A stretch of 64,000 nucleotides of DNA, from positions 1 through 64,000 of the forward strand of contig JBOGCF010000056.1 of NCBI GenBank assembly GCA_051656605.1, in the 5' to 3' direction. Shown one piece after another: positions 35,737-45,119 of the stretch. The DNA is from UBA12018 sp051656605. Lineage in GTDB: Bacteria > Bacteroidota > Bacteroidia > Bacteroidales > CAMTPD01. Every line of letters begins with the position of its first letter. Position 1 is the first letter of the stretch. Under the pieces are notes generated by a model. The model was not told the origin of the DNA. It did not search any database and worked only from the letters and a program-made list of their open reading frames with translations. The translations under genes and the position numbers were made by a program.

Positions 35737-36999
35737 ATGTTGAAAACGATTTGGTCTCAAATATGGAACGAACGCAAGTCGAATGTCTACTTGTTTGTCG
35801 AGCTTCTTCTTATCAGTGTGATATGCTGGTTTTGTGTTGATTTTCTTTTTGTAAAAGGAGCTATTTACTGGCAACCGAAGGGGTTTGATGTGTCAAACTG
35901 CTATTCTATAAAATTAGGGGTCGTACAAAGCGAAAGTACCATGTATGATAAAGATGCCGGAGAGCCATCGCTCGAAGATTTGCTTAAAATCATAGACCGA
36001 CTCAAAGTGCATCCGGATGTTGAGAGTCTTGCTGTTTCTGATTGTTCAAGATTTTATAGAATAACGAAGTTTACTTCCTCGTATAAGTCTTTAAAGGATA
36101 CTTTAATTGCTGGATCTGTTGAAACGAAGCGTGTTACACCGGAGTTTTTTAAAGTGTTTCGAGTATATGGGGCCAATGGAGAAACTCCAGACGAAATAGC
36201 TGAGTATTTCGAAACGTTACCGGCCGATGCTTTCTTGGGTACGTCTCGATTGATTCAATCCAAAGCGAAAGATGTAAGCAGTCTTGATATAAATGCTTTT
36301 CTGAATACTGTATTTTACATAAGGAAAGAACAGAGATTAACTAAGCTTCTTACCGATATAAAAGATATGGAAATGGATAGACAATATTCAAACTCGATCT
36401 TTGTTCCGTTTCTATTCAAAGATCTTGGTAGTACTTTCTTAAGCTCTGAAATTAGCTTTCGCGTAAAAGCAAATCGAAATAATGCCTTTGCAGAACAAAT
36501 TAAACAAGGTTTGCAGCAAGATTATAGAGCGGGTAATATCATTGTCAAGCAGATTGAATCGTACGAGTCGATGCAAGACCAGATGCATCTTGGTATACAA
36601 CGAGAGAGTAAGAATTACTTCTTTGGAATCTTATTCTTACTGGTCAATATTGTGTTGGGCTTGTTGGGTATTTTCTGGTTTCGTACACAACAACGCCGGT
36701 GTGAACTAGCCTTGTTTATGGTAGTCGGAGCATCGCGCGTTCATATCTTTCTTCGTCTGATCGTAGAAGGTGTACTTTTACTGACCCTTGCAACCCTTCC
36801 GGCTATGGCGCTCGACTATATGATCGCAACAAACGAACTTACGACTCTCTATCAAGATGCTTATTTAACGCCGCTTCGTTTTACGTCGACAGTGGGGATT
36901 ACCTACTTGCTGATGTTGGTGATGATTGTTGTGGGGATTGGTATTCCGGCCTGGCGCGCTATGCAAATAGAGCCGGCGGAGGCGTTACATGAAGAATAA
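35737..36999 (+). CDS. FtsX/MacB-type permease B2
   Basis: A 420-residue B-type permease beginning with IWNERKSNVYLFVELLL. The cytoplasmic loop reads CELALFMVVGASR, diverged from SEIALHKALGASK in B1 and B3. It ends with the 114-nt repeat. A good Shine-Dalgarno sequence, AAGGAGGA at 35723-35730, precedes the start, which is uncommon in this group and in this cluster. It overlaps that region with the A2 stop codon. Confidence 0.9.
   Translation: MLKTIWSQIWNERKSNVYLFVELLLISVICWFCVDFLFVKGAIYWQPKGFDVSNCYSIKLGVVQSESTMYDKDAGEPSLEDLLKIIDRLKVHPDVESLAVSDCSRFYRITKFTSSYKSLKDTLIAGSVETKRVTPEFFKVFRVYGANGETPDEIAEYFETLPADAFLGTSRLIQSKAKDVSSLDINAFLNTVFYIRKEQRLTKLLTDIKDMEMDRQYSNSIFVPFLFKDLGSTFLSSEISFRVKANRNNAFAEQIKQGLQQDYRAGNIIVKQIESYESMQDQMHLGIQRESKNYFFGILFLLVNIVLGLLGIFWFRTQQRRCELALFMVVGASRVHIFLRLIVEGVLLLTLATLPAMALDYMIATNELTTLYQDAYLTPLRFTSTVGITYLLMLVMIVVGIGIPAWRAMQIEPAEALHEE
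36886..36999 (+). repeat. 114-nt repeat, copy 2 (3' end of permease B2)
   Basis: Identical to copies 3 and 4 over the first ~56 nt including silent positions, and to copy 4 for about 74 nt. Followed by a near-identical junction into the start of the next A permease. Confidence 0.88.
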
Positions 37000-37019
37000 C
37001 TCGAAAAATAATGGATACA

Positions 37020-38303
37020 ATGATAAAGCAATACATACAACAAGTTTTCTATTCGATTAGGCAGCAAAAGCTGTTGAGCGGCATTACCATTGGGGCAACA
37101 GCTCTTACAATTTGCCTGATCATGTTTATCGTGATGTTGCAACAGATACGAACGATGTCTTTTGCACCTGAAAGCAACCGTGATAAAACATTGTACGTTC
37201 GTTGGGGTACAGTGAGTACAGATGGTAGTTTGGATAATACATCCAATGGGCCTATGGGTGTTAAAGTCATCGATCACTTAAAAGCGGTATTGAATGAACC
37301 TGAGGAAATAACATTTCTCAATTATTACCCACTTCCAATGAGTGTGTCGGAGCCGGGTAGTCGTAAAGGTATGCTTGCGGATATAAAATACACGGACGAT
37401 ACTTATTTCAGGGTCTTTGATTTTCGCTTTCTGGAAGGAGAGGCATTTAACAAGGATCAGTATGACACAAAAGCTCAAGTTGCGGTTGTGTCCAAAGATA
37501 TCGCAAATAAATTATTTGAATCTACTGATGTGATTGGACGCACGATAGAAGTAAATCACACTCCTTATCGTATCGTAGGAGTAGTGGATAATGTGAGTAC
37601 GATTACACCATGGGCTTACGGGCAGATTTGGCTTTCATTTAATGTGGATAATTTCTTATGGGATGTGACATCATTTAGTGGTCCCTTTAGTTTAGCGATG
37701 AAGTTCAAATCTTCAGATCAATTCGGTGCAGCACGACAAGAGTTTGACGCGGCTATTGCCGAATATAATAAAGAACTGGCACCTTATAGACTGTCATTTA
37801 GAAATCAACCGGATGATATCAATACGGCAAATGAACGTATTTGGGCAAATATTTCTCCAGATATGAAGCATATAAAGTTCGAACGTTTGCTTACGATTAT
37901 GATTTTATTATTGATCCCCGCAGTGAACCTAGGGGCGATGTCGCAGGGATTGATGCGACAACGAATTGCTGAGATTGGAGTGCGCAGAGCTTTTGGTTCA
38001 AAGCAGTCATCTATCATACTTCAATTGATCAATGAGAATTTAATACTAGTCCTAATCAGCGGCTTGCTTGGTTTTATACTTTCCATTTGTATGGTATTGC
38101 TTTTCGGATCAGACTTTTTTGCTTCTACTACGGCATCGATGTCTACGATATCAATGGATCAAATCGATCTGATGATGTTATTGCAACCGCAAATATTCGT
38201 GCTTACACTGCTATTTTGCTTTGTACTCAATCTATTGAGTTGTGGTATTCCCGCTTGGATTGCTTGCAGACGAAATATCGTATATGCGTTACACTATAAA
38301 TAA
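37020..38303 (+). CDS. FtsX/MacB-type permease A3
   Basis: A 427-residue A-type permease; start placed at the ATG shared by all A copies (an in-frame ATG lies 9 nt upstream at 37011). The first ~90 nt are nearly identical to A4 (MIKQYIQQVFYSIRQQKLLSG). It has one N-terminal helix, a periplasmic domain of about 230 residues, the loop AEIGVRRAFGS and C-terminal helices. Sequence divergence from the other copies is concentrated in the periplasmic domain. Confidence 0.9.
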   Translation: MIKQYIQQVFYSIRQQKLLSGITIGATALTICLIMFIVMLQQIRTMSFAPESNRDKTLYVRWGTVSTDGSLDNTSNGPMGVKVIDHLKAVLNEPEEITFLNYYPLPMSVSEPGSRKGMLADIKYTDDTYFRVFDFRFLEGEAFNKDQYDTKAQVAVVSKDIANKLFESTDVIGRTIEVNHTPYRIVGVVDNVSTITPWAYGQIWLSFNVDNFLWDVTSFSGPFSLAMKFKSSDQFGAARQEFDAAIAEYNKELAPYRLSFRNQPDDINTANERIWANISPDMKHIKFERLLTIMILLLIPAVNLGAMSQGLMRQRIAEIGVRRAFGSKQSSIILQLINENLILVLISGLLGFILSICMVLLFGSDFFASTTASMSTISMDQIDLMMLLQPQIFVLTLLFCFVLNLLSCGIPAWIACRRNIVYALHYK

Positions 38304-38309
38304 ACCGAA

Positions 38310-39578
38310 ATGATCAAGAATATATTTACTCAGATTTTGAATGAACGCAAGCAGAACGTGTATTTGCTGATTGAATTGTTCATCGCAGGCATTGTACTGT
38401 GGTTTCTTGTCGACTTTATGTATATAAAAGTCAAGACGTATCAACTGGCAACCGGTTTTGATATTGAAGATACATACATGTTGGCAATGAATCGTATACC
38501 CGAAAGCTCAGCACGCTTTCATCCTGCGCATGCAGAGACTCAAAAGGAAGATTTGCAGCAAATGCTTAAGTTCTTGAATACGTTGCCGGATGTTGAAGCT
38601 GCAAGCATAAGTCTATTAGCTCAACCTTATTCCAGAGGTAATAGAATAGATCGATTGAATAATGTAAATGATACGACAGTCTCAGTCTCAGCACAAAGGA
38701 CTTATATATCGCCGGAGTACTTTAAAGTCTTTGCAATAAAAGGAGCAAACGGTGAAACGCCGGAAGAAATGAGTGCTAAGTTTCAACTGAATGGAAGCAA
38801 AAGCTTCTTTACTGTTGCTAATCTTTTGCAACGTATGAAGAGCGGATCAAAAGATGTGGCAGCTTACCTGAATACAAACTTTAGTTCTACGAACTTAGGC
38901 TCCGAGTATTATGAGCTAACAGGGATCGTAACACCACTAAAGTATAAAGATTTCGATACGCATTATCCCAGATATATCTTTTTACCGGTTTCGACAGAAC
39001 TCGATAATGAAGCTCCGGAGTTCTTGGAATGGAGTCTTCGTGTGAAGAGCGGTAAGGCCGATGCTTTTATCAATTACTTTAAGACTGAAATAGTAGGGAA
39101 GTACAGACAAGGAAACTTTATGTTTAGTGATATTATTCCGATGTCAAAGAATAGAGAGATTATGATGCGAGAGGACGATTTGAAGTTTAAGAACTACCTC
39201 ATTGGTATCGGTTTCTTGTTATTAAATATCTTCTTGGGCATTTTGGGTATCTTCTGGATTCGAACACAACAGCGACGTTCCGAGATTGCACTTCACAAAG
39301 CATTGGGCGCAAGCAAGGTGACTGTTCTCAAACGATTGATGCTCGAAGGATTGGTGATGTTATCCATCGCGACAATTTGTACGCTTCCTTTTATTTATAC
39401 AATCTACGTGGCTGAGATTCCTCAAAGCTTCTACGGAGTTTACTTGTCCTTTGGACGTTTTGCATCGACAGTGGGGATTACCTACTTGCTGATGTTGGTG
39501 ATGATTGTTGTGGGGATTGGCATTCCTGCTTGGCGCGCTATGCAAATAGAGCCTGCGGAGGCGTTGCATGAAGAGTAA
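38310..39578 (+). CDS. FtsX/MacB-type permease B3
   Basis: A 422-residue B-type permease beginning ILNERKQNVYLLIELFI. Periplasmic domain about 45-285, then LIGIGFLLLNIFLGILGIFWI, loop SEIALHKALGASK, and the C-terminal helices. Ends with the 114-nt repeat. It is 6 nt after A3 and should form its partner. Confidence 0.9.
   Translation: MIKNIFTQILNERKQNVYLLIELFIAGIVLWFLVDFMYIKVKTYQLATGFDIEDTYMLAMNRIPESSARFHPAHAETQKEDLQQMLKFLNTLPDVEAASISLLAQPYSRGNRIDRLNNVNDTTVSVSAQRTYISPEYFKVFAIKGANGETPEEMSAKFQLNGSKSFFTVANLLQRMKSGSKDVAAYLNTNFSSTNLGSEYYELTGIVTPLKYKDFDTHYPRYIFLPVSTELDNEAPEFLEWSLRVKSGKADAFINYFKTEIVGKYRQGNFMFSDIIPMSKNREIMMREDDLKFKNYLIGIGFLLLNIFLGILGIFWIRTQQRRSEIALHKALGASKVTVLKRLMLEGLVMLSIATICTLPFIYTIYVAEIPQSFYGVYLSFGRFASTVGITYLLMLVMIVVGIGIPAWRAMQIEPAEALHEE
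39465..39578 (+). repeat. 114-nt repeat, copy 3 (3' end of permease B3)
   Basis: Same block as copies 2 and 4, with a few silent changes in its second half (for example CCTGCTTGG for CCGGCCTGG). Confidence 0.88.
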
Positions 39579-39598
39579 TTCGAAAAATAAATAATACG

Positions 39599-40876
39599 AT
39601 GATAAAGCAATACATACAACAAGTATTCTATTCGATCAGGCAGCAAAAGCTGTTGAGCGGCATTACCATTGCGGCTACAGCTCTTACGATTTGTTTGGTG
39701 ATGGTGATTTTGTTGTTACAGCAAATCAATGTTGTTCCGTTTGCGCCTGAAAGCAATCGACGAAAAATGTTGTTTGTCTCTCAACTCAATAGCAAGCAAA
39801 ACGGAAGTGATGTCATAGCTCCGATGGATCAACGAGTAGCCGAAGCTTTATTTCAGACATTACAAAAGCCTGCAAGGGTTACGCTGTATGAGCAACAAAA
39901 GTCCATGCCGGTGAAGTCGCTACTAGATGAAGGCGAATTATCGCAAACGGTGTTAAAGGTTGACGATAACTTCTTTCATGTATTCGATTTGAAGTTTTTG
40001 TCGGGAGGGAAGTTTGATAAAGCACAATTTGAGTCGGGAGCACACGTTGCTATTATTGCCAAGCAATTATCAATGTTTCTATTCGATACAATAGAATCTG
40101 AAGGAATGCAATTTGAGATCAGTGATGAATTATATCGGGTAGTCGGAGTAGTGTCTGATGTTTCCCCATTGGCTTACAATGCGTATGCTCACGTTTGGAT
40201 TCCATATACGAGTATACCTTCCGAAACAAGTATGTTTAAGCATCACGGTCGTTTTTGCGCGACATTACTGCTCAATAACTTGTCTGATGTGAATGACGTA
40301 CAAAAGGAAGTGGCTGATGCTTTGGCGGGCTATAACAAACAGATTAGTCCCGATACACTTTTGTTGCGTGGACAACCGGAAGGTATAGATATCGCTTACG
40401 AAAGGCAAAGCAATGTGCGCATATCTGAAAAGGATCTATGGCAGATCAAACGTAAGCGCTTCGGAATACTCTTTTTGATAATGCTGATTCCGGCTATCGG
40501 GCTTAGCGCGATTCAGCAAAGCCGATTTAACAGGAAGAAGCAAGATATTGCAATTGCACGTTCGTTTGGCTGTAAGCAAAGAGCTGTTGTTTTTCAATTG
40601 CTTTCGGAGAGCTTTGTGCTCACATTGATGAGCGGACTATTCGGACTGATGGGTTCATTCGTTATTGTTTTGGCTTGGGGGCGCGAGCTTATTCTTGCAA
40701 ACAATGTACTCTTTGCATCTTCTGCGGTATTGATTCGTCCGTCGATGCTTTTCCAGTTGTCTACGTTTGGCTGGGCATTGTTGTTTTGCATACTTTTCAA
40801 TTTGATGATTGCAACAATTGCTTCGTGGAAAATCAGTCGCTATAGTATTACGGAACTGCTCAACGGCAAAGTTTAA
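39599..40876 (+). CDS. FtsX/MacB-type permease A4
   Basis: A 425-residue A-type permease sharing its first ~90 nt with A3. The rest is the most diverged A copy: the cytoplasmic loop, EIGVRRAFG in the others, reads DIAIARSFGCK, and the C-terminus ends SITELLNGKV. Topology is unchanged, with one N-terminal helix, a periplasmic domain and three C-terminal helices. It pairs with B4, 11 nt downstream. Confidence 0.9.
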   Translation: MIKQYIQQVFYSIRQQKLLSGITIAATALTICLVMVILLLQQINVVPFAPESNRRKMLFVSQLNSKQNGSDVIAPMDQRVAEALFQTLQKPARVTLYEQQKSMPVKSLLDEGELSQTVLKVDDNFFHVFDLKFLSGGKFDKAQFESGAHVAIIAKQLSMFLFDTIESEGMQFEISDELYRVVGVVSDVSPLAYNAYAHVWIPYTSIPSETSMFKHHGRFCATLLLNNLSDVNDVQKEVADALAGYNKQISPDTLLLRGQPEGIDIAYERQSNVRISEKDLWQIKRKRFGILFLIMLIPAIGLSAIQQSRFNRKKQDIAIARSFGCKQRAVVFQLLSESFVLTLMSGLFGLMGSFVIVLAWGRELILANNVLFASSAVLIRPSMLFQLSTFGWALLFCILFNLMIATIASWKISRYSITELLNGKV

Positions 40877-40887
40877 ACAAAAGGTCT

Positions 40888-42144
40888 ATGAATAAGAATC
40901 TATTCCAACAACTATGGAATGAGCGGCGCATTAATCTCAGTTTATTGATTGAGCTGACTCTTGCTAGTATTGTACTGTGGTATATTGTAGATACAATGCT
41001 TGTTTATCAACGTGCATACAATCAGGCTCCTGGCTTTGATATGAACAATTGCTATGCTGTATCATACCGGGTGCTAAATACCGGGAGTAAAGGTTATCTG
41101 GATGAAGCAACATCTAAGAAAGAATCATTCGACGCATTGCTTAAAAGAGTGGAGCATCATCCGGCAGTTGAAGCCGTTTGTTTGTCTTCATTCGGAATCC
41201 CTTATCGGGGAGGACAAGCATCGAATAACTTTTTCTGTTCTGCGGATAGCTCTTTTCAAGGGATACCGTTATTGTTTACACAAGTTACACCCGGATTCTT
41301 TTCCGTATTTCGGATACGGGGAACAAACAACGAAACAGGAGAAACGTTATCGCATGCTTTTGCTCAATTGGCATCGGACGAAATGTTTGCATCTGATAAT
41401 ATAAGAGCCTTGAGCAGGCAAAACAAAAACGAGCAGCAAACTTATTTGAATACTACCTTTTCTTATGATCCGTTGTTCGAGAACGGAGTGCGAAAACTAC
41501 GAGGGTTTGTGAACCCGATAAAGTTAGCACATTACCACAAAGGTCAAGCTGCTCAGCTGTTTTACCGGTTTACAAATTACGAAGTGGGTGCAGACTTAAC
41601 AGTTCGATTAAAGGAAGGATTAAGCGAGGATCAAATCAATCAGTTTGGAAAAGACATAAGTGGAAAGTACAGAGCCGGGAATATTATCCTGACAGAGATA
41701 CAGTCGTACGATATTATCAGTGCAGTATATAATGCATCAATAGTGGCATTCATTCGGAATTATGCCTTTGGTGGCGGCTTTATAGTTCTTTGCATTTTTA
41801 GTTGTGTACTGGGAATCTTCTGGTACAAGACTCAATGTCGACAAGCAGAGATTGCACTTCATAAAATAGTTGGAGCATCGTCTGCCCATGTTTGCAAGCG
41901 GTTGCTGTCAGAAGGGGTAATCATCCTAACAGTCGCTACCATTCCGGCTATTGCAGTCGACTATATGATCGGACAATGGGAGCTTACCGAAGTATTAAAT
42001 GAAAGCTATATAACGCCGCTTCGTTTTGCATCGACAGTGGGGATTACCTACTTGCTGATGTTGGTGATGATTGTTGTGGGGATTGGTATTCCGGCCTGGC
42101 GCGCGATGCAAATAGAGCCTGCGGAGGCGCTGCATGAAGAGTAG
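40888..42144 (+). CDS. FtsX/MacB-type permease B4
   Basis: A 418-residue B-type permease beginning QLWNERRINLSLLIELTL. The loop reads AEIALHKIVGASS. Its periplasmic domain differs from B1-B3, but the final 38 codons are the shared 114-nt block. Last permease; the TolC-type gene follows 25 nt later. Confidence 0.9.
   Translation: MNKNLFQQLWNERRINLSLLIELTLASIVLWYIVDTMLVYQRAYNQAPGFDMNNCYAVSYRVLNTGSKGYLDEATSKKESFDALLKRVEHHPAVEAVCLSSFGIPYRGGQASNNFFCSADSSFQGIPLLFTQVTPGFFSVFRIRGTNNETGETLSHAFAQLASDEMFASDNIRALSRQNKNEQQTYLNTTFSYDPLFENGVRKLRGFVNPIKLAHYHKGQAAQLFYRFTNYEVGADLTVRLKEGLSEDQINQFGKDISGKYRAGNIILTEIQSYDIISAVYNASIVAFIRNYAFGGGFIVLCIFSCVLGIFWYKTQCRQAEIALHKIVGASSAHVCKRLLSEGVIILTVATIPAIAVDYMIGQWELTEVLNESYITPLRFASTVGITYLLMLVMIVVGIGIPAWRAMQIEPAEALHEE
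42031..42144 (+). repeat. 114-nt repeat, copy 4 (3' end of permease B4)
   Basis: Matches copy 2 almost throughout, although here it is followed by the TolC-type gene and not by an A permease. This shows the identity is not limited to an AB duplication junction. Confidence 0.88.
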
Positions 42145-42169
42145 GGTTGAATAGATTTGTTGTTTTTAA

Positions 42170-43672
42170 ATGAATGAAGTGATGAAAAGAAGGATAAGAT
42201 TAGTGGGTTTGTTGATGGTGAGTTTCGGTTTAATGACGACTGCATCTGTGCATGGTGAGGAGTTGAGGCGGCTTTCGCTCGAAGAGGCGATTCGTTTGGC
42301 GCAAACGCAAAGTGTGGATGCGGCGGTGGCATTGAACGAACTGAAAACCTCGTATTGGGAGCACCGAACTTACAAGGCTAACTTGTTGCCCGAGCTGATG
42401 CTTACAGGGATTGCGCCTAATTATATGAAACAGTATTCGACGTATCAAGAGAGCGATGGCTCGTTCTCGTTTGTTCGAAACAATGCGCTTGAGGTAACGG
42501 GCGAACTGAGTGCTACGCAAAATATCTGGCTTACCGGAGGAAAGCTATCGTTCACTTCGTCGCTCAATTACTTGCAACAGTTGGGCGCCGATGGTAACAG
42601 TTCGTTTATGGCAATTCCTTTCGGACTTACACTTTCGCAGTCGATATTCGGGGTCAACGAGATCAAGTGGCAGCGAAAGATTGAGCCGGTGCGCTACAAA
42701 GAAGCAAAGGCCAATTTTGTTTCGGCTACGGAAGAGGTAACGATGAAGACCATTACTTATTACTTCAACTACTTGTTGGCTTGTGAGAATGTAGGTATTG
42801 CCGAGCAGAATCACCGCAATGCGCAAAAGATGTACAACGTAGCCGTGGCCAAGCGCAAGATGGGGCAAATCAGTGAAAACGAGTTGATGCAAATGCATTT
42901 ACTGCAACTCAATGCCGAGAGTACGCTGACCGATAATCAGAGTGCGATGAAGAATGCGTTATTTAAGTTGCGTTCTTTCTTGGGGCTTGATGAGGAGGTA
43001 ACGCTCGAACTCTTGCTTCCCGAACAAGTTCCATACATACGTCTCGACTACAAAGAAGTGCTGGAGAAAGCACAAGAAAACCATTCCTTTTCGCTCAACA
43101 TACGTCGCCGCCAGTTGCAGGCCGAGTATGAGGTGGCAAAGGCACGGGGCGGACTGCGCGACGTGAACCTCTTTGTCAGCGTCGGGTATACGGGCAAAGC
43201 CAATGAGTTTGCCGACGCGTATGGCGGATTGCGTGACAATCAAGTGGTAAAAGTGGGAGTGACCATGCCTTTGCTCGATTGGGGGAAACGCAAAGGACGG
43301 GTCAAGGTAGCGCAAAGCAACCTGCAAGTGACAGAAAGTAGGCTAAAGCAAGAGCAGATGAACTTCAGCCAAGATATCTTTATTCTGGTAGAGCAGTTCA
43401 ACAACCAAAACAAGCAGCTCTCGATTGCCATAGAGGCCGACACCATTGCCGGCAAGCGGTATCGCACCAGCATCGAAACCTTTATGGTGGGAAGTATCAA
43501 TACACTCGAGCTCAACGACGCGCAAATGTCGAAAGATGTAGCACGCCGCAAATGGATCGACGAGTTGTATTACTACTGGTATTACTATTATCAATTGCGC
43601 AGCATTACACTTTGGGACTTTTTGCAAAACGAGTCTATCGATGCCGAATTTGATAAAATCGTGAATGGCTAA
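42170..43672 (+). CDS. TolC-family outer-membrane efflux protein
   Basis: A 500-residue outer-membrane channel. A signal peptide ends near VHGEE; then LSLEEAIRLAQTQSVDAAVAL, the typical first repeat of OEP proteins, and a second repeat in the C-terminal half (VAQSNLQVTESRLKQEQMNFSQDIFILVEQFNNQ). Long helices rich in Gln/Leu fit the periplasmic barrel. A second ATG at 42182 (MKRRIRLVG) may be the true start. It completes the tripartite pump with the adaptor and the permease/ATPase complex. Confidence 0.92.
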   Translation: MNEVMKRRIRLVGLLMVSFGLMTTASVHGEELRRLSLEEAIRLAQTQSVDAAVALNELKTSYWEHRTYKANLLPELMLTGIAPNYMKQYSTYQESDGSFSFVRNNALEVTGELSATQNIWLTGGKLSFTSSLNYLQQLGADGNSSFMAIPFGLTLSQSIFGVNEIKWQRKIEPVRYKEAKANFVSATEEVTMKTITYYFNYLLACENVGIAEQNHRNAQKMYNVAVAKRKMGQISENELMQMHLLQLNAESTLTDNQSAMKNALFKLRSFLGLDEEVTLELLLPEQVPYIRLDYKEVLEKAQENHSFSLNIRRRQLQAEYEVAKARGGLRDVNLFVSVGYTGKANEFADAYGGLRDNQVVKVGVTMPLLDWGKRKGRVKVAQSNLQVTESRLKQEQMNFSQDIFILVEQFNNQNKQLSIAIEADTIAGKRYRTSIETFMVGSINTLELNDAQMSKDVARRKWIDELYYYWYYYYQLRSITLWDFLQNESIDAEFDKIVNG

Positions 43673-43738
43673 ATATTTAAAGTAAACCGTTTGTAAAGGA
43701 TTTGAGCAATGGATGCTTTCTTGTAAAATAATGTTTAC

Positions 43739-43746
43739 TACTTTTG
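43739..43746 (+). promoter_or_regulatory. Candidate -7 box for the regulator/kinase genes
   Basis: TACTTTTG matches TAnnTTTG and lies 25 nt before the regulator ATG. It suggests that the two-component genes are transcribed by the housekeeping sigma factor, independently of the sigma-54 promoter they control. Confidence 0.5.
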
Positions 43747-43770
43747 TTTAAAATAGATGTATAGCTTATT

Positions 43771-45099
43771 ATGATTTTGATTGTTGATGACGACCGTGCG
43801 GTGCGTTCGTCGCTGAGCTTACTGCTCAAGCGTGCCGGATACGAGACCCAGAGTGTTGCTTCACCACAAGAAGCAACCGATTGTATTCGGGTATCGAAAC
43901 CGCAACTGGTCTTACTGGATATGAACTTCTCGCTGAGTACCACAGGCGAAGAAGGTATTTTGTTGTTGAGGCAGATTAAACTCTTCCATCCCGATGTGCC
44001 GGTGATACTCATGACGGCTTGGGGAAGTATTCGGCTTGCGGTAGAGGGAATGCAGGCCGGAGCATTCGATTTTGTGACCAAGCCGTGGGATAATCGAGCG
44101 TTGTTGCAACGTATCGAAACGGCACTGACCCTTGCTCCGCAAAATGAAACATCCGAATACAAAGGGCAACTTGACCGAAGTGCGATCATCGGTTGCAGTA
44201 AAGCGCTCAACGAGGTGCTCGAAACCGTAGAACGGGTTGCGCCTACCAATGCCAGCATTTTGATTACGGGCGAAAGTGGTACGGGCAAGGAGTTGATTGC
44301 CGAAGCTATCCACAAAGGGAGCAAGCGAAAGGAGCATCCGTTTGTAAAGGTCAACTTGGGCGGCGTGAGCCAAAGCTTATTCGAAAGTGAAATGTTTGGG
44401 CACAAGAAAGGGGCATTTACAGATGCGTATATGGACCGTACGGGACGCTTCGAAACGGCACATCGCGGTTCGATTTTCTTGGATGAGATCGGCGAACTCG
44501 ATCTTAGTTGCCAGGTGAAACTGCTGCGCGTGCTGCAAGATCAAACCTTCGAAGTGCTTGGCGACAGCAAACCGCGCAAGGTGGATATACGGGTAATCAG
44601 CGCGACCAATGCCGACTTGCGCAAAATGGTCAGTGAAAAGACTTTCCGGGAAGACCTGTTTTACCGAATCAACCTCATCAATATTCATTTGCCGGCTTTG
44701 CGCGAACGTCGCGACGATATTCCGCTGCTGGTAGAACACTTTGCCCGTAGTGTTTCCAAAGAATTAGGCAATGCGGTAGAGGTTTCGTCGGAGGCGCTTT
44801 CGTATTTGTCGGCACTTCCGTTTTCGGGCAATATTCGCGAGCTGAAAAACTTGGTAGAGCGTACGTTGCTGATTTCGGGAAAGAGCCGGATCGAGAAGGC
44901 CGACTTTGAAAAGCAGTGTCGCACGGGTGAGCCTTCCGGAGCAGATGCATCGCTTGCCATGGAGCTTACCTTGGAAGAAACCGAGCGCCTGCGTATTCGC
45001 ATGGCGATGTCGAAATACGACGGAAACCTTACCCACGTAGCACAAGAGCTGGGTATTACCCGTCAGGCACTTTACCGTCGCCTCGAAAAATACAAATAA
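43771..45099 (+). CDS. Sigma-54-dependent response regulator (NtrC family)
   Basis: A 442-residue three-domain regulator. Receiver domain (1-120) with phospho-acceptor Asp50 (LLDMNF) and Lys in VTKPWD. AAA+ domain (about 140-370) with Walker A GESGTGKE (167-174), Walker B SIFLDEIGEL, and arginine finger region FREDLFYRINLI. The sigma-54 contact loop reads GAFTDA (214-219) instead of the classical GAFTGA. C-terminal Fis-type helix-turn-helix (VAQELGITRQALYRRLEKYK). It most probably activates the sigma-54 promoter at 29867. The kinase gene starts 20 nt downstream. Confidence 0.94.
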   Translation: MILIVDDDRAVRSSLSLLLKRAGYETQSVASPQEATDCIRVSKPQLVLLDMNFSLSTTGEEGILLLRQIKLFHPDVPVILMTAWGSIRLAVEGMQAGAFDFVTKPWDNRALLQRIETALTLAPQNETSEYKGQLDRSAIIGCSKALNEVLETVERVAPTNASILITGESGTGKELIAEAIHKGSKRKEHPFVKVNLGGVSQSLFESEMFGHKKGAFTDAYMDRTGRFETAHRGSIFLDEIGELDLSCQVKLLRVLQDQTFEVLGDSKPRKVDIRVISATNADLRKMVSEKTFREDLFYRINLINIHLPALRERRDDIPLLVEHFARSVSKELGNAVEVSSEALSYLSALPFSGNIRELKNLVERTLLISGKSRIEKADFEKQCRTGEPSGADASLAMELTLEETERLRIRMAMSKYDGNLTHVAQELGITRQALYRRLEKYK

Positions 45100-45119
45100 C
45101 CCTTACATCCCCATTCCGC

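Noticed and set aside
31878..42144. CRISPR-like or phase-variation invertible repeats in the permease array
   Set aside because: The repeats are coding, direct, widely spaced and in the same orientation. No recombinase gene is present and no inverted pairs flank the genes.
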